A DNA stretch of 64,000 nucleotides from Aureibacillus halotolerans (GTDB lineage: Bacteria; Bacillota; Bacilli; Bacillales; DSM-28697), in contig NZ_SNYJ01000006.1 in assembly GCF_004363045.1 (NCBI RefSeq), forward strand, positions 158,091 through 222,090, written 5' to 3'. The stretch's first letter is position 1. Every line of letters begins with the position of its first letter. Both the position numbers and the translations under genes were made by a program. Under the pieces are notes generated by a model that saw nothing but the letters and a program-made list of their open reading frames with translations, was not told the DNA's origin and ran no database searches. Shown piece by piece: positions 57,243 to 64,000 of this stretch.

Positions 57243-57252
57243 TTTAAGTCTA

Positions 57253-57291
57253 GAAAAAAAGCTGCGGATAAATTCCATCCGCAGCTTTTTT
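57253..57291. terminator. Bidirectional terminator between the ABC importer and the kdp operon
   Basis: AAAAAGCTGCGGAT pairs with ATCCGCAGCTTTTT around a 6-nt loop, with T-runs on both strands. It closes both convergent operons. Confidence 0.92.
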
Positions 57292-57292
57292 C

Positions 57293-58420
57293 TTATTCGT
57301 TTCGTTTATCTGCCACAATATGAATGTCAACACCAGTCATATGACGCATCATGGTGTTGACGATCGATCCTTTAAAGATTTCTTCCCACCGGCTCCGAGC
57401 AGACTGCCCTAGAATAAGTTGCGTAATTCGGTAACGCTTTGTTACATCACTAATCGCCGCTGGGACAGTTCGATCAAGTTTTTTCTCCTTAATGAAAATG
57501 GCATTAAATTGCTCACAAAGCTCTTGCCAATGGGGGTTGGCAGATGAATTGTTTTGAATAATATGAAGCACATACAACGGGGCATTTAAGCGTTTGGCGA
57601 TTCGCCAGCCTCGACGAATTAACATTTCAGCATTGGCATTGTTTTGAACACAGACTAAAATTCTTTCTGAAGTCGTTGGTGCCTCACTGCCTGTTAAGAC
57701 GTGACTTTTTTCCAGACGCTCATCCACATCATCAGCAACTTCTCGCAATGCGATTTCTCTTAAGGCGGACAAATTATTTAAAGTAAAAAAATGCATAAGG
57801 GATTGCTGTATTTTTGATGAGTGATAGATTTTCCCCGCCTTTAATCGTTGCTGCAAAATCTCAGGCGTCACATCAATCAACAGGATTTCTGAGGCTGATT
57901 GCAAGATGAAATCAGGAACTCTCTCTCGCACAGCCACCCCTGTGATTTGTTGGATATGGTCATGCAGACTCTCCAGATGTTGAATGTTGACGGCGGATAT
58001 GACATCGATGCCTTTATCTAAAACATCGAGTACATCCTGATACCTTTTATTGTTTCGACTGCCTGGAATATTCGTATGAGCAAGCTCATCAATCAATACA
58101 ACACCTGGCGCTCTCTCGATGATTGCATCTATATCCAACTCCTGAAATGTACGACCTTTATACACCATGTTCTGGAGTGGGACGATTTCAAGACCTTCGA
58201 TTAACGCCTTTGTTTCAGCTCTCCCATGTGTCTCAATCAAGCCGATGACAACATCCACGCCAGCTTGTTTACGTTCGTGCGCCTCTTGAAGCATCCTAAA
58301 GGTTTTTCCGACGCCAGGGGCAGAACCAATATAAATCGTCAGCTTCCCTTTTTGGTCTCGCTTGACTTCCTCCAATAGCTCATCAGGTGTTTTTTTACGA
58401 AATGGAAAGGATGAATCCAT
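57293..58420 (-). CDS. kdpD: KdpD N-terminal sensor protein without kinase domain
   Basis: 375 residues. KdpD domain with Walker A IGSAPGVGKTFRMLQ and DIDAIIERAPGVVLIDELAH, then a universal-stress-protein (Usp) domain from about residue 245 (RILVCVQNNANAEMLIRRGW, LILGQSARSRWEEIFKGS). Full KdpD continues with four membrane spans, GAF and histidine kinase domains; these are absent and the frame ends cleanly. In Staphylococcus the Usp domain binds c-di-AMP. Kinase-less KdpD is known from other Bacillaceae. It follows kdpC by 1 bp. Confidence 0.93.
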   Translation of the reverse strand: MDSSFPFRKKTPDELLEEVKRDQKGKLTIYIGSAPGVGKTFRMLQEAHERKQAGVDVVIGLIETHGRAETKALIEGLEIVPLQNMVYKGRTFQELDIDAIIERAPGVVLIDELAHTNIPGSRNNKRYQDVLDVLDKGIDVISAVNIQHLESLHDHIQQITGVAVRERVPDFILQSASEILLIDVTPEILQQRLKAGKIYHSSKIQQSLMHFFTLNNLSALREIALREVADDVDERLEKSHVLTGSEAPTTSERILVCVQNNANAEMLIRRGWRIAKRLNAPLYVLHIIQNNSSANPHWQELCEQFNAIFIKEKKLDRTVPAAISDVTKRYRITQLILGQSARSRWEEIFKGSIVNTMMRHMTGVDIHIVADKRNE

Positions 58421-58421
58421 T

Positions 58422-59012
58422 TTATTGACTATCCTCTACCAATGCCTTGATGTCTATATTCAGCTCTAACACATTAACACCTGCTTCACCGAATAAACCA
58501 AGTGAAGGACCCTGTGTGTTTGCGGTAATCAATTCTTGAAGAGTTTCCTCTGACAACCCTGTTGCCTCCGACACTCTTGGCACTTGAACAAGTGCCGATG
58601 CTTCAGAGATATGTGGATCAAGTCCTGACGCTGAGTTTGTTAGTAGTTCTTGAGGGACGTCTTCAATCGGCACGTTTGGATTCTCTTGCTCCCATTGCTC
58701 AATGGAAGCATTTATTCGTTCTACTAATGCAGGATTTGATGGTGCAAAGTTTGGTGACCCTGAAGACCCTGCATTGTATTCAATACTTGATGGACGTCCG
58801 TGGAAGTACCCAGGCTCGGTAAATTGTTGTCCAATAAGTGCAGAGCCGATCACGTTCCCTTCCTCATTATAAATCAATTGACCTTCAGCTTTTTTGTGGA
58901 ACAAACCTTGCCCAATAGCCGTCATGCCTAAAGGATACAACAAGCCACAAATGATCATGCCAACAAGACTAAAACGTAGCGCACTCCATAATGAAACTCC
59001 AATTGTTTTCAT
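58422..59012 (-). CDS. kdpC: Potassium-transporting ATPase subunit KdpC
   Basis: 196 residues. One N-terminal span (FSLVGMIICGLLYPLGMTAIGQ) and an external domain with GQQFTEPGYFHGRPSSIEYNAG, NPNVPIEDVPQELLTNSASGLDPHIS and LITANTQGPSLGLFG, all typical of KdpC. Stabilises the KdpA-KdpB complex. Confidence 0.96.
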   Translation of the reverse strand: MKTIGVSLWSALRFSLVGMIICGLLYPLGMTAIGQGLFHKKAEGQLIYNEEGNVIGSALIGQQFTEPGYFHGRPSSIEYNAGSSGSPNFAPSNPALVERINASIEQWEQENPNVPIEDVPQELLTNSASGLDPHISEASALVQVPRVSEATGLSEETLQELITANTQGPSLGLFGEAGVNVLELNIDIKALVEDSQ

Positions 59013-59027
59013 ATTCTTGCCTCCTTA

Positions 59028-61088
59028 CTAGATAAAAAGAGCAACACAAATGTCAATTACTTTAATTCCTATGAATGGGACAAGAATCCCTCCCAGTCCA
59101 TATATAGACATGTTTCGCTTCAATAGCTCCATTGAATTACCTGGCTTGTAAGCAACGCCTCGCATGGCTAAAGGGACGAGCGCAGGAATTACGATGGCAT
59201 TGAAAATCAACGCAGATAAGATTGCGGATGTTGGTGATGACAGGTGCATAATATTTAATGCGGCCATTTGTGGAATAGCTGTCATAAACATGGCTGGGAT
59301 AATGGCAAAGTATTTGGCAACGTCATTGGCAATACTAAATGTCGTTAATGCGCCTCTTGTCATCAACAGCTGTTTGCCTATAGCTACGACTTCAATGATT
59401 TTGGTTGGGTTGGAGTCAAGGTCCACCATGTTGCCTGCTTCTTTTGCTGCGGCTGTCCCACTGTTCATAGCTAAACCGACATCGGCTTGTGCCAAGGCAG
59501 GGGCGTCATTTGTTCCATCTCCTGTCATGGCGACGAGCTTCCCTTTTGCCTGTTCATATTGAATGACGCGAATTTTATCTTCAGGTGTGCTTTCAGCAAT
59601 GAATTCATCAACACCTGCTTCTTTCGCAATTGTCGCTGCCGTCAAGGGGTTATCACCTGTACACATAACGGTCTTTATGCCCATTTCACGCAGCTTATCA
59701 AAACGTTCTTTCATGCCCGGTTTTACAGTGTCTTTTAAATAAATCAACCCTAAAATCTGGTCATTGACGGCCACTGCAAGAGGTGTTCCTCCAAGCTTTG
59801 AGATTCGCTCTGCTTTTTCCTTCAAATCAAGTGGCACTGTTCCTGATTGTGAGGTTATCCATTGACTCACTGAGTCAACAGCACCTTTTCGAAACTCCAT
59901 TCCATCAGGAAGCGTCATGCCACTCATTCTCGTTTGGGCTGTAAATGGAACTACTGTTGCCTCTTCCATTGTCGATTTGTCTAACTCAACGCACTGTTTC
60001 TTCGCCAATTCTATGACAGATCGTCCTTCTGGCGTTTCATCATTCAAAGATGTCATCACTGCTGCCTCAATTAATGTATCCATTTCATGAGATCCTGTTG
60101 GCTCAAACGATGCGGCCATCCGATTACCAAAAGTGATCGTTCCTGTTTTATCTAGAATAATCGTATTGATATCACCCGCTGCCTCGACAGCTTTGCCGGA
60201 CATCGCTAGGACGTTAAATCGAGTCACCCTATCCATTCCGGCGATACCGATCGCACTGAGTAGTCCTCCAATCGTTGTTGGAATTAAACAGACGAGCAAT
60301 GCAATCAAAATCACTGGATCGATTGAAAACCCGAGATAATTCGTGAAGAACGGCAGCGTCACTACGACCATTAAGAAAATCATCGTTAAGCTAATCAGTA
60401 CAGTGTGCAATGCAAGTTCATTTGGTGTTTTTTGTCGCTCTGCCCCTTCAACTAGTGAAATCATGCGATCAAGAAAGGATTCACCTGGCTGACTGACGAT
60501 TGAAATGGTCAATTGGTCACTAACCACACGCGTACCTCCAGTGACCGAGTTAAAATCGCCACCTGCCTCTTTCATGACAGGCGCTGATTCTCCTGTAATG
60601 GCTGACTCATCCACTGTGGCAATTCCTTCAATGACTTCGCCATCACCAGGGATAAACTCCCCCTCAGACACGACAACGACATCGCCTTTTCTTAGCTCAG
60701 TAGAAGGGACATCTTCTACACCTCCCGCCTTTGACAAACGGTGAGCCGTAATGCTTTGCTTCGCTTCTTTTAAAGAATTTGCTTGTGCTTTCCCTCTACC
60801 TTCAGCCAATGCTTCCGCGAAATTGGCAAATAGGATCGTAAACAAAAGAATGATGGCTACGCTTAAGGAAAACCAACCTTCTGTTGTCGATTCTGGTGAT
60901 CGCGGAACAAATGCCAAAATAAGTGCAGCAATAAACCCTACCTCGACAAGAAACATAATTGGATTTTTCACCATATGTTTTGGATGAAGCTTTACACATG
61001 CATCAATGAGTGCCTGACTCGCAAGCTCTTTCGTAAAAAGACGCTTTTTTTGCGCCGACGTTTGTTCTGAAATCATTGGTTCTGCCAT
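59028..61088 (-). CDS. kdpB: Potassium-transporting P-type ATPase KdpB
   Basis: 686 residues from ATG 61088 (a GTG directly before it is also possible; AGGAGG lies upstream). P-type ATPase: phosphorylated Asp in [13 protein letters not shown] (about D313), TGES phosphatase loop in [12 protein letters not shown], and hinge [19 protein letters not shown]. Energises K+ uptake by KdpA. Confidence 0.97.
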   Translation of the reverse strand: MAEPMISEQTSAQKKRLFTKELASQALIDACVKLHPKHMVKNPIMFLVEVGFIAALILAFVPRSPESTTEGWFSLSVAIILLFTILFANFAEALAEGRGKAQANSLKEAKQSITAHRLSKAGGVEDVPSTELRKGDVVVVSEGEFIPGDGEVIEGIATVDESAITGESAPVMKEAGGDFNSVTGGTRVVSDQLTISIVSQPGESFLDRMISLVEGAERQKTPNELALHTVLISLTMIFLMVVVTLPFFTNYLGFSIDPVILIALLVCLIPTTIGGLLSAIGIAGMDRVTRFNVLAMSGKAVEAAGDINTIILDKTGTITFGNRMAASFEPTGSHEMDTLIEAAVMTSLNDETPEGRSVIELAKKQCVELDKSTMEEATVVPFTAQTRMSGMTLPDGMEFRKGAVDSVSQWITSQSGTVPLDLKEKAERISKLGGTPLAVAVNDQILGLIYLKDTVKPGMKERFDKLREMGIKTVMCTGDNPLTAATIAKEAGVDEFIAESTPEDKIRVIQYEQAKGKLVAMTGDGTNDAPALAQADVGLAMNSGTAAAKEAGNMVDLDSNPTKIIEVVAIGKQLLMTRGALTTFSIANDVAKYFAIIPAMFMTAIPQMAALNIMHLSSPTSAILSALIFNAIVIPALVPLAMRGVAYKPGNSMELLKRNMSIYGLGGILVPFIGIKVIDICVALFI

Positions 61089-61101
61089 CACTAAGCGCCT
61101 C

Positions 61102-62784
61102 CTAAGAAAGTGTCAGTAGCTCGGCAATCGGTCCGAGTACCAAGATTGGTAAATAGGTCAACGCGCCAACGATGAACGTTGTACCGATTAAGATACCGCC
61201 AAAAAGTGGCTGATCCGTCCGGAACGTCCCAGTTGTTTGCGGGACCGTATTTTTCATCGCGAGCGATCCAGCAACAGCCATCAAGGCAACAATGGAAAAA
61301 TAACGCCCGATGAACATTGCAATCCCTGTAGTGATATTCCAAAATGGGGTCGCATCCCCAAGGCCTTCAAAACCAGATCCATTATTCGCCACCGAGGAGG
61401 TGTACTCGTAAACCACTTGTGTCAAACCATGGAAACCGGGGTTGCTAATCCCTTCAGTACCCCAGCCTGTGGATACTGCAAGTGCTGAGAATCCGAGAAT
61501 CATTAACGGCTGAACCAACAATGTCAGCGCAAGTAGCGTCATCTCTTTGCTTTCAATTTTTTTGCCTAAAAACTCAGGCGTTCTACCGACTAGCAGGCCG
61601 GCAATAAACACAGCGAGGATGGCATATAGCAAGACGTTCATCAGACCTACTCCAACACCGCCAAAAACGGTATTCAACATCATGTTCGCCAGCGCAAGCA
61701 TACCTGCGATTGGCAGCAATGAATCATGCATGGCGTTGACCGCTCCGGTTTCAGAGGCAGTGGTCGTAATGGCGAACAATAACGATTGAACAACACCAAA
61801 TCGGGTTTCTTTTCCTTCCATGCTCTCTCCTGACGCTATAGGACCAAGATCTTCTAACGCAGGATTTCCTCCACTTGCGGAAAGAATGGAGATGCTCAAG
61901 AAAACGATGAACATCGCTGCCATTGCACCAAACAAAACCGATCCCTGCTTTTTGTTTCTCGTCATGTACCCATATGTAAAAGGCAGCGATGCGGGAAGCA
62001 ATAGCATACAAATGATTTGCAAAGCGTTGGTCATGCCATTCGGATTTTCAAATGGATGGGCGGAATTCATTCCAACCAGACCGCCACCGTTATTTCCCAA
62101 TTGTTTAATGGCTTCAAACGCACCAAACGGACCCCTCAGAATGGTTTGTTCTACACCAGACAGTGTCTGAGCTGTTATACTAGGTGAGAGGGTTTGCGGC
62201 ATGCCTAGGGCAATGAAAATGACCCCAATCACGATAGCACCCGGGAGGTAGATTCGCGTCATCGCCCGGATCATATCGACGTAGTAGTTCCCTATTGGTT
62301 TGCCGCTAATTCCTCGTATAAAGGCCATCGCAACAGCCAATCCTGTTGCAGGAGAAGTAAACATCAGAAAAACAATCCCTGTAAGCTGAGAAAACATGGA
62401 CAACCCTGTTTCTCCACTGTAATGTTGCAAGTTTGTATTGGTCATGAAGCTAATCGCCGTATTAAAGGCTGTTGAAGGTTCCATCCCTGCGATGTTCGTC
62501 GGGTTCCATGGAAGTACTCCCTGAAGCCTAAAGATCACATACACCATCGCAATCATCACAACATTCACTAGCAATAAAGTAAACGCATATTTTTTCCAAG
62601 ATTGCTCTTCGCTTGATACCCCAGAAAGTTTAAGCAATCCGTTTTCAACCGGCATAAATACTCGATCCAGCTTGGTTTTTTCATGAGAAAAAACCATCGC
62701 TACATAGCGCCCAGTTGGCTTTGCCACAATAGCCAAGACGAGTAGCGTCACAACAACTGCAATCATTGAAATCTCCAACGTCAT
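61102..62784 (-). CDS. kdpA: Potassium-transporting ATPase subunit KdpA
   Basis: 560 residues, about ten spans. The K+ channel-like subunit, with selectivity-filter-like loops such as [45 protein letters not shown] and [10 protein letters not shown]. The ATG at 62784 is only 2 nt after GGAGG; an in-frame ATG at 62766 with TTGGAG upstream is an alternative start. Confidence 0.96.
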   Translation of the reverse strand: MTLEISMIAVVVTLLVLAIVAKPTGRYVAMVFSHEKTKLDRVFMPVENGLLKLSGVSSEEQSWKKYAFTLLLVNVVMIAMVYVIFRLQGVLPWNPTNIAGMEPSTAFNTAISFMTNTNLQHYSGETGLSMFSQLTGIVFLMFTSPATGLAVAMAFIRGISGKPIGNYYVDMIRAMTRIYLPGAIVIGVIFIALGMPQTLSPSITAQTLSGVEQTILRGPFGAFEAIKQLGNNGGGLVGMNSAHPFENPNGMTNALQIICMLLLPASLPFTYGYMTRNKKQGSVLFGAMAAMFIVFLSISILSASGGNPALEDLGPIASGESMEGKETRFGVVQSLLFAITTTASETGAVNAMHDSLLPIAGMLALANMMLNTVFGGVGVGLMNVLLYAILAVFIAGLLVGRTPEFLGKKIESKEMTLLALTLLVQPLMILGFSALAVSTGWGTEGISNPGFHGLTQVVYEYTSSVANNGSGFEGLGDATPFWNITTGIAMFIGRYFSIVALMAVAGSLAMKNTVPQTTGTFRTDQPLFGGILIGTTFIVGALTYLPILVLGPIAELLTLS

Positions 62785-62795
62785 TCCCTCCTAAA

Positions 62796-62879
62796 CTAAA
62801 ACCGTTCTGGGTGTAACAATGCATAGGCTAAATAACCAAAAGCAACAACGGCACTGATCATCAAGATAACGTCAATCAT
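62796..62879 (-). CDS. kdpF: KdpF, small subunit of the K+ pump
   Basis: 27 residues: MIDVILMISAVVAFGYLAYA followed by LLHPERF. This is the KdpF pattern, a single membrane span ending in HPE-R-F that packs beside KdpA. The start codon lies inside the end of the upstream small gene (8-bp overlap). Too short for routine gene callers. Confidence 0.93.
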   Translation of the reverse strand: MIDVILMISAVVAFGYLAYALLHPERF

Positions 62880-62976
62880 GTAAATCACCTTTCTCTATCA
62901 GATTCGTACTCCATTTTAATAAACCAAATAGTGCGCCTCCTAAAGCAATCATTAGTACCACCATGAGAATATCCAT
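62872..62976 (-). CDS. Uncharacterised 34-aa membrane peptide at the head of kdp
   Basis: ATG 62976 follows AGGGGAGGTTAAGA, an excellent ribosome site. It encodes one hydrophobic span (MDILMVVLMIALGGALFGLL) followed by a charged, mixed tail (KWSTNLIEKGDLHD). Its stop overlaps the kdpF start, implying translational coupling. I know no assigned function. First gene after the riboswitch terminator. Confidence 0.75.
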   Translation of the reverse strand: MDILMVVLMIALGGALFGLLKWSTNLIEKGDLHD

Positions 62977-63047
62977 TCTTAACCTCCCCTGACCACTATC
63001 TTTCATACAAACTTGCCAAGCTATCCCATCCCTCCTTTTTAGGCACG

Positions 63048-63084
63048 AAAAAAAGGCCGTGAGAAGGAGCGTCTCACCGCCTTT
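63048..63084 (-). terminator. Riboswitch-controlled terminator of the kdp operon
   Basis: On the minus strand AAAGGCGGTGAGA pairs with TCTCACGGCCTTT (one bulge) and is followed by Ts. It lies between the c-di-AMP aptamer and the first gene. Confidence 0.85.
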
Positions 63085-63138
63085 TACGTGCACGACAAAA
63101 ATGCGTACGCAAATAAGGTCTAGACATTCTTCTCTTTA

Positions 63139-63247
63139 CACGCTGACGAGGTTAGCTGTCGGATTCGGGTGTAAGAGTCACCCTACCATTGCACGCAATG
63201 GATTCACCCCAAGTGGACTTGCCACATAAATGGGTCCCCCGCTTTTT
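63139..63247 (-). promoter_or_regulatory. c-di-AMP riboswitch (ydaO/yuaA type)
   Basis: The minus strand has the conserved blocks of the ydaO class in order: GCGGGGGACCCA, TTGGGGTGAATCC, GGTAGGGTGACTC, CCCGAATCCGACAGCTAACC, TCGTCAGCG. In this class high c-di-AMP promotes termination, so high second-messenger levels (K+ replete) switch kdp off. The terminator lies directly downstream. Confidence 0.95.
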
Positions 63248-63297
63248 CAAATGAAAAATTAAGCGATCATGAATGAGATAGCTATGAAGTTGATCAC

Positions 63298-63326
63298 ATC
63301 ATAATCCTGGAAATTCAGTTTGTCAA
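63298..63326 (-). promoter_or_regulatory. Promoter of the kdp operon
   Basis: TTGACA (63321-63326), 17 nt, TATGAT (63298-63303) on the minus strand, about 50 nt upstream of the aptamer. A strong vegetative-type promoter, so regulation may rest mainly on the riboswitch. Confidence 0.8.
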
Positions 63327-63457
63327 CACGATTTTTAATTGTAAGCGTTTTATAAAAATTAATAATAAAAAGTGTCGCACACTGCGTCTTACTGGCAAGC
63401 GTGTCCCTAGTCGATCTAATGATGGTGGCAAAAATTTTCCTTGCCCCCTTTCATCAC

Positions 63458-63820
63458 CTAAGCCTCTTTTTGAATCGGCCTCAACACAATCACGCCTCCG
63501 CAGAACGAATACGGATGAAAAGCGCAATAACAAATGGCTTTAAGGTCACTTTTTAACTCTTCAAAGACGAAATAATACTCCTCTTCATCCCAGTCATCTC
63601 CAGCTTGTTCCCTACAAAAGAGAAGCTCTTGACGAGAAGGAAAGGCAATATCACCAATTAAAATTCGTCCATTTACATTAAGAACAGAAAATAACTGCTT
63701 GATGAAGTCGACTTTCTCTTCGTCTGCCAAGTGATGCATGGCATAGGTACTAATCACCACATCATAGGATTGCTTCTGGAGTTTCTTTGGCAACCCTTCA
63801 CTGCCCTTTATCATAACCAA
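63458..63820 (-). pseudogene. C-terminal half of a class I SAM-dependent methyltransferase
   Basis: 120 codons resembling the second half of Bacillus methyltransferases: GLPKKLQKQSYDVVISTYAM and HHLADEEKVDFIKQLFSVLN, then GRILIGDIAFPSR. The upstream part that should carry the SAM-binding glycine loop (E-x-G-x-G-x-G) is missing: homology stops near 63822 and an in-frame TAG lies just upstream. What remains cannot bind SAM. The DNA beyond resembles a repeat element. Confidence 0.75.
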
Positions 63821-63821
63821 A

Positions 63822-64000
63822 AGCGACGACTAGCGAGACTCCACGACTAAGAAAACACGATGAGGTCCTTTCGAGTTGAAGATGCGCTAGGGTGCACGGG
63901 AATGTCGACCGCTCCGTCAACATACTTCGCTTTCTGTGGGGCACGGCTTCAGCTTCCTCGAAAAAGCATGGCTTTCCGAGGGGATCTTCAGCTCGCGCTG
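63822..64000. repeat. Repeat-like DNA at the right edge
   Basis: GC-richer, non-coding DNA with inverted motifs CTTCCTCG and CGAGGGGATC around AAAGCATGGCTTTC, and phrases such as TGTGGGGCACGGCTTCAGC that I associate with dispersed intergenic repeats of alkaliphilic Bacillaceae. It abuts the truncated methyltransferase and runs off the window. Confidence 0.45.

Noticed and set aside
63341..63354. cre-like sequence TGTAAGCGTTTTAT upstream of the kdp promoter
   Set aside because: The final conserved CA of the consensus is missing, and the site is upstream of the -35 with no supporting context.

Overview
The window is chromosomal DNA of a spore-forming member of the Bacillaceae. The evidence is synteny with Bacillus subtilis blocks (hom-thrC-thrB/yut/yun, sufCDSUB, yusE-yusI), spore genes (yutH-like, lytH, yunB, two CotF-type proteins, YhcN/YlaJ lipoproteins, a BclB-type collagen glycoprotein), sigI-rsgI and a lia system. 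The abundant intergenic repeats suggest an alkaliphile of the Shouchella/Alkalihalobacillus kind, but that is inference. No rRNA, tRNA, CRISPR array, prophage or complete insertion sequence was seen.

Layout. 1-3152: threonine operon hom-thrC-thrB, with thrB cut by the window edge. 3173-12613: yut/yun genes, including the spore genes yutH, a yutC-like lipoprotein gene, lytH and yunB, interrupted by a 124-bp tandem repeat that runs into the 3' end of yutD. 13111-15448: xpt-pbuX behind a guanine-class purine riboswitch, with a small terminal-inverted-repeat element inserted in the leader. 15.4-17.7 kb: an AT-rich accessory stretch with a LysE-type exporter and a NUDIX hydrolase. 17.8-23.2 kb: sufCDSUB Fe-S assembly operon. 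24-29 kb: a CMD-family protein, the methionine importer metNIQ and metY. 28.8-30.3 kb: sigI-rsgI. 30.8-33.8 kb: a YppF-like gene under a perfect cre box, yusEF, yusG-gcvH-yusI and two coat genes. 34-40.5 kb: a PAP2 phosphatase, an unknown protein, liaIHFSR with a palindromic candidate operator, repeats and a YhcN-type lipoprotein. 40.6-47.6 kb: a DUF421 membrane protein, a hydroxyacid dehydrogenase, an MsrA-MsrB fusion, an amidotransferase, pyruvate oxidase and an FMN glutamate-synthase-like protein. 47.8-54.2 kb: a collagen-like gene of about 2,100 codons with roughly one hundred 51-bp repeats. 54.7-57.2 kb: a NitT/TauT/Ssu-type ABC importer. 57.3-63.3 kb: the kdp potassium pump operon behind a c-di-AMP (ydaO-type) riboswitch, with an extra 34-aa membrane peptide gene and a KdpD lacking its kinase half. 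The right edge holds a methyltransferase gene without its N-terminal half, next to repeat-like DNA.

Points most worth following: the collagen-like protein, whose Gly-X-Y helix is broken by a regular Gly-Leu-Ser-Ile-Thr interruption about every 17 residues, which grew by segmental duplication and whose best ribosome site points at an ATA codon; the kdp operon, where c-di-AMP may act both at the riboswitch and on a kinase-less KdpD, plus an undescribed small protein gene overlapping kdpF; and repeat elements that supply 3' ends of genes or sit inside a regulated leader.
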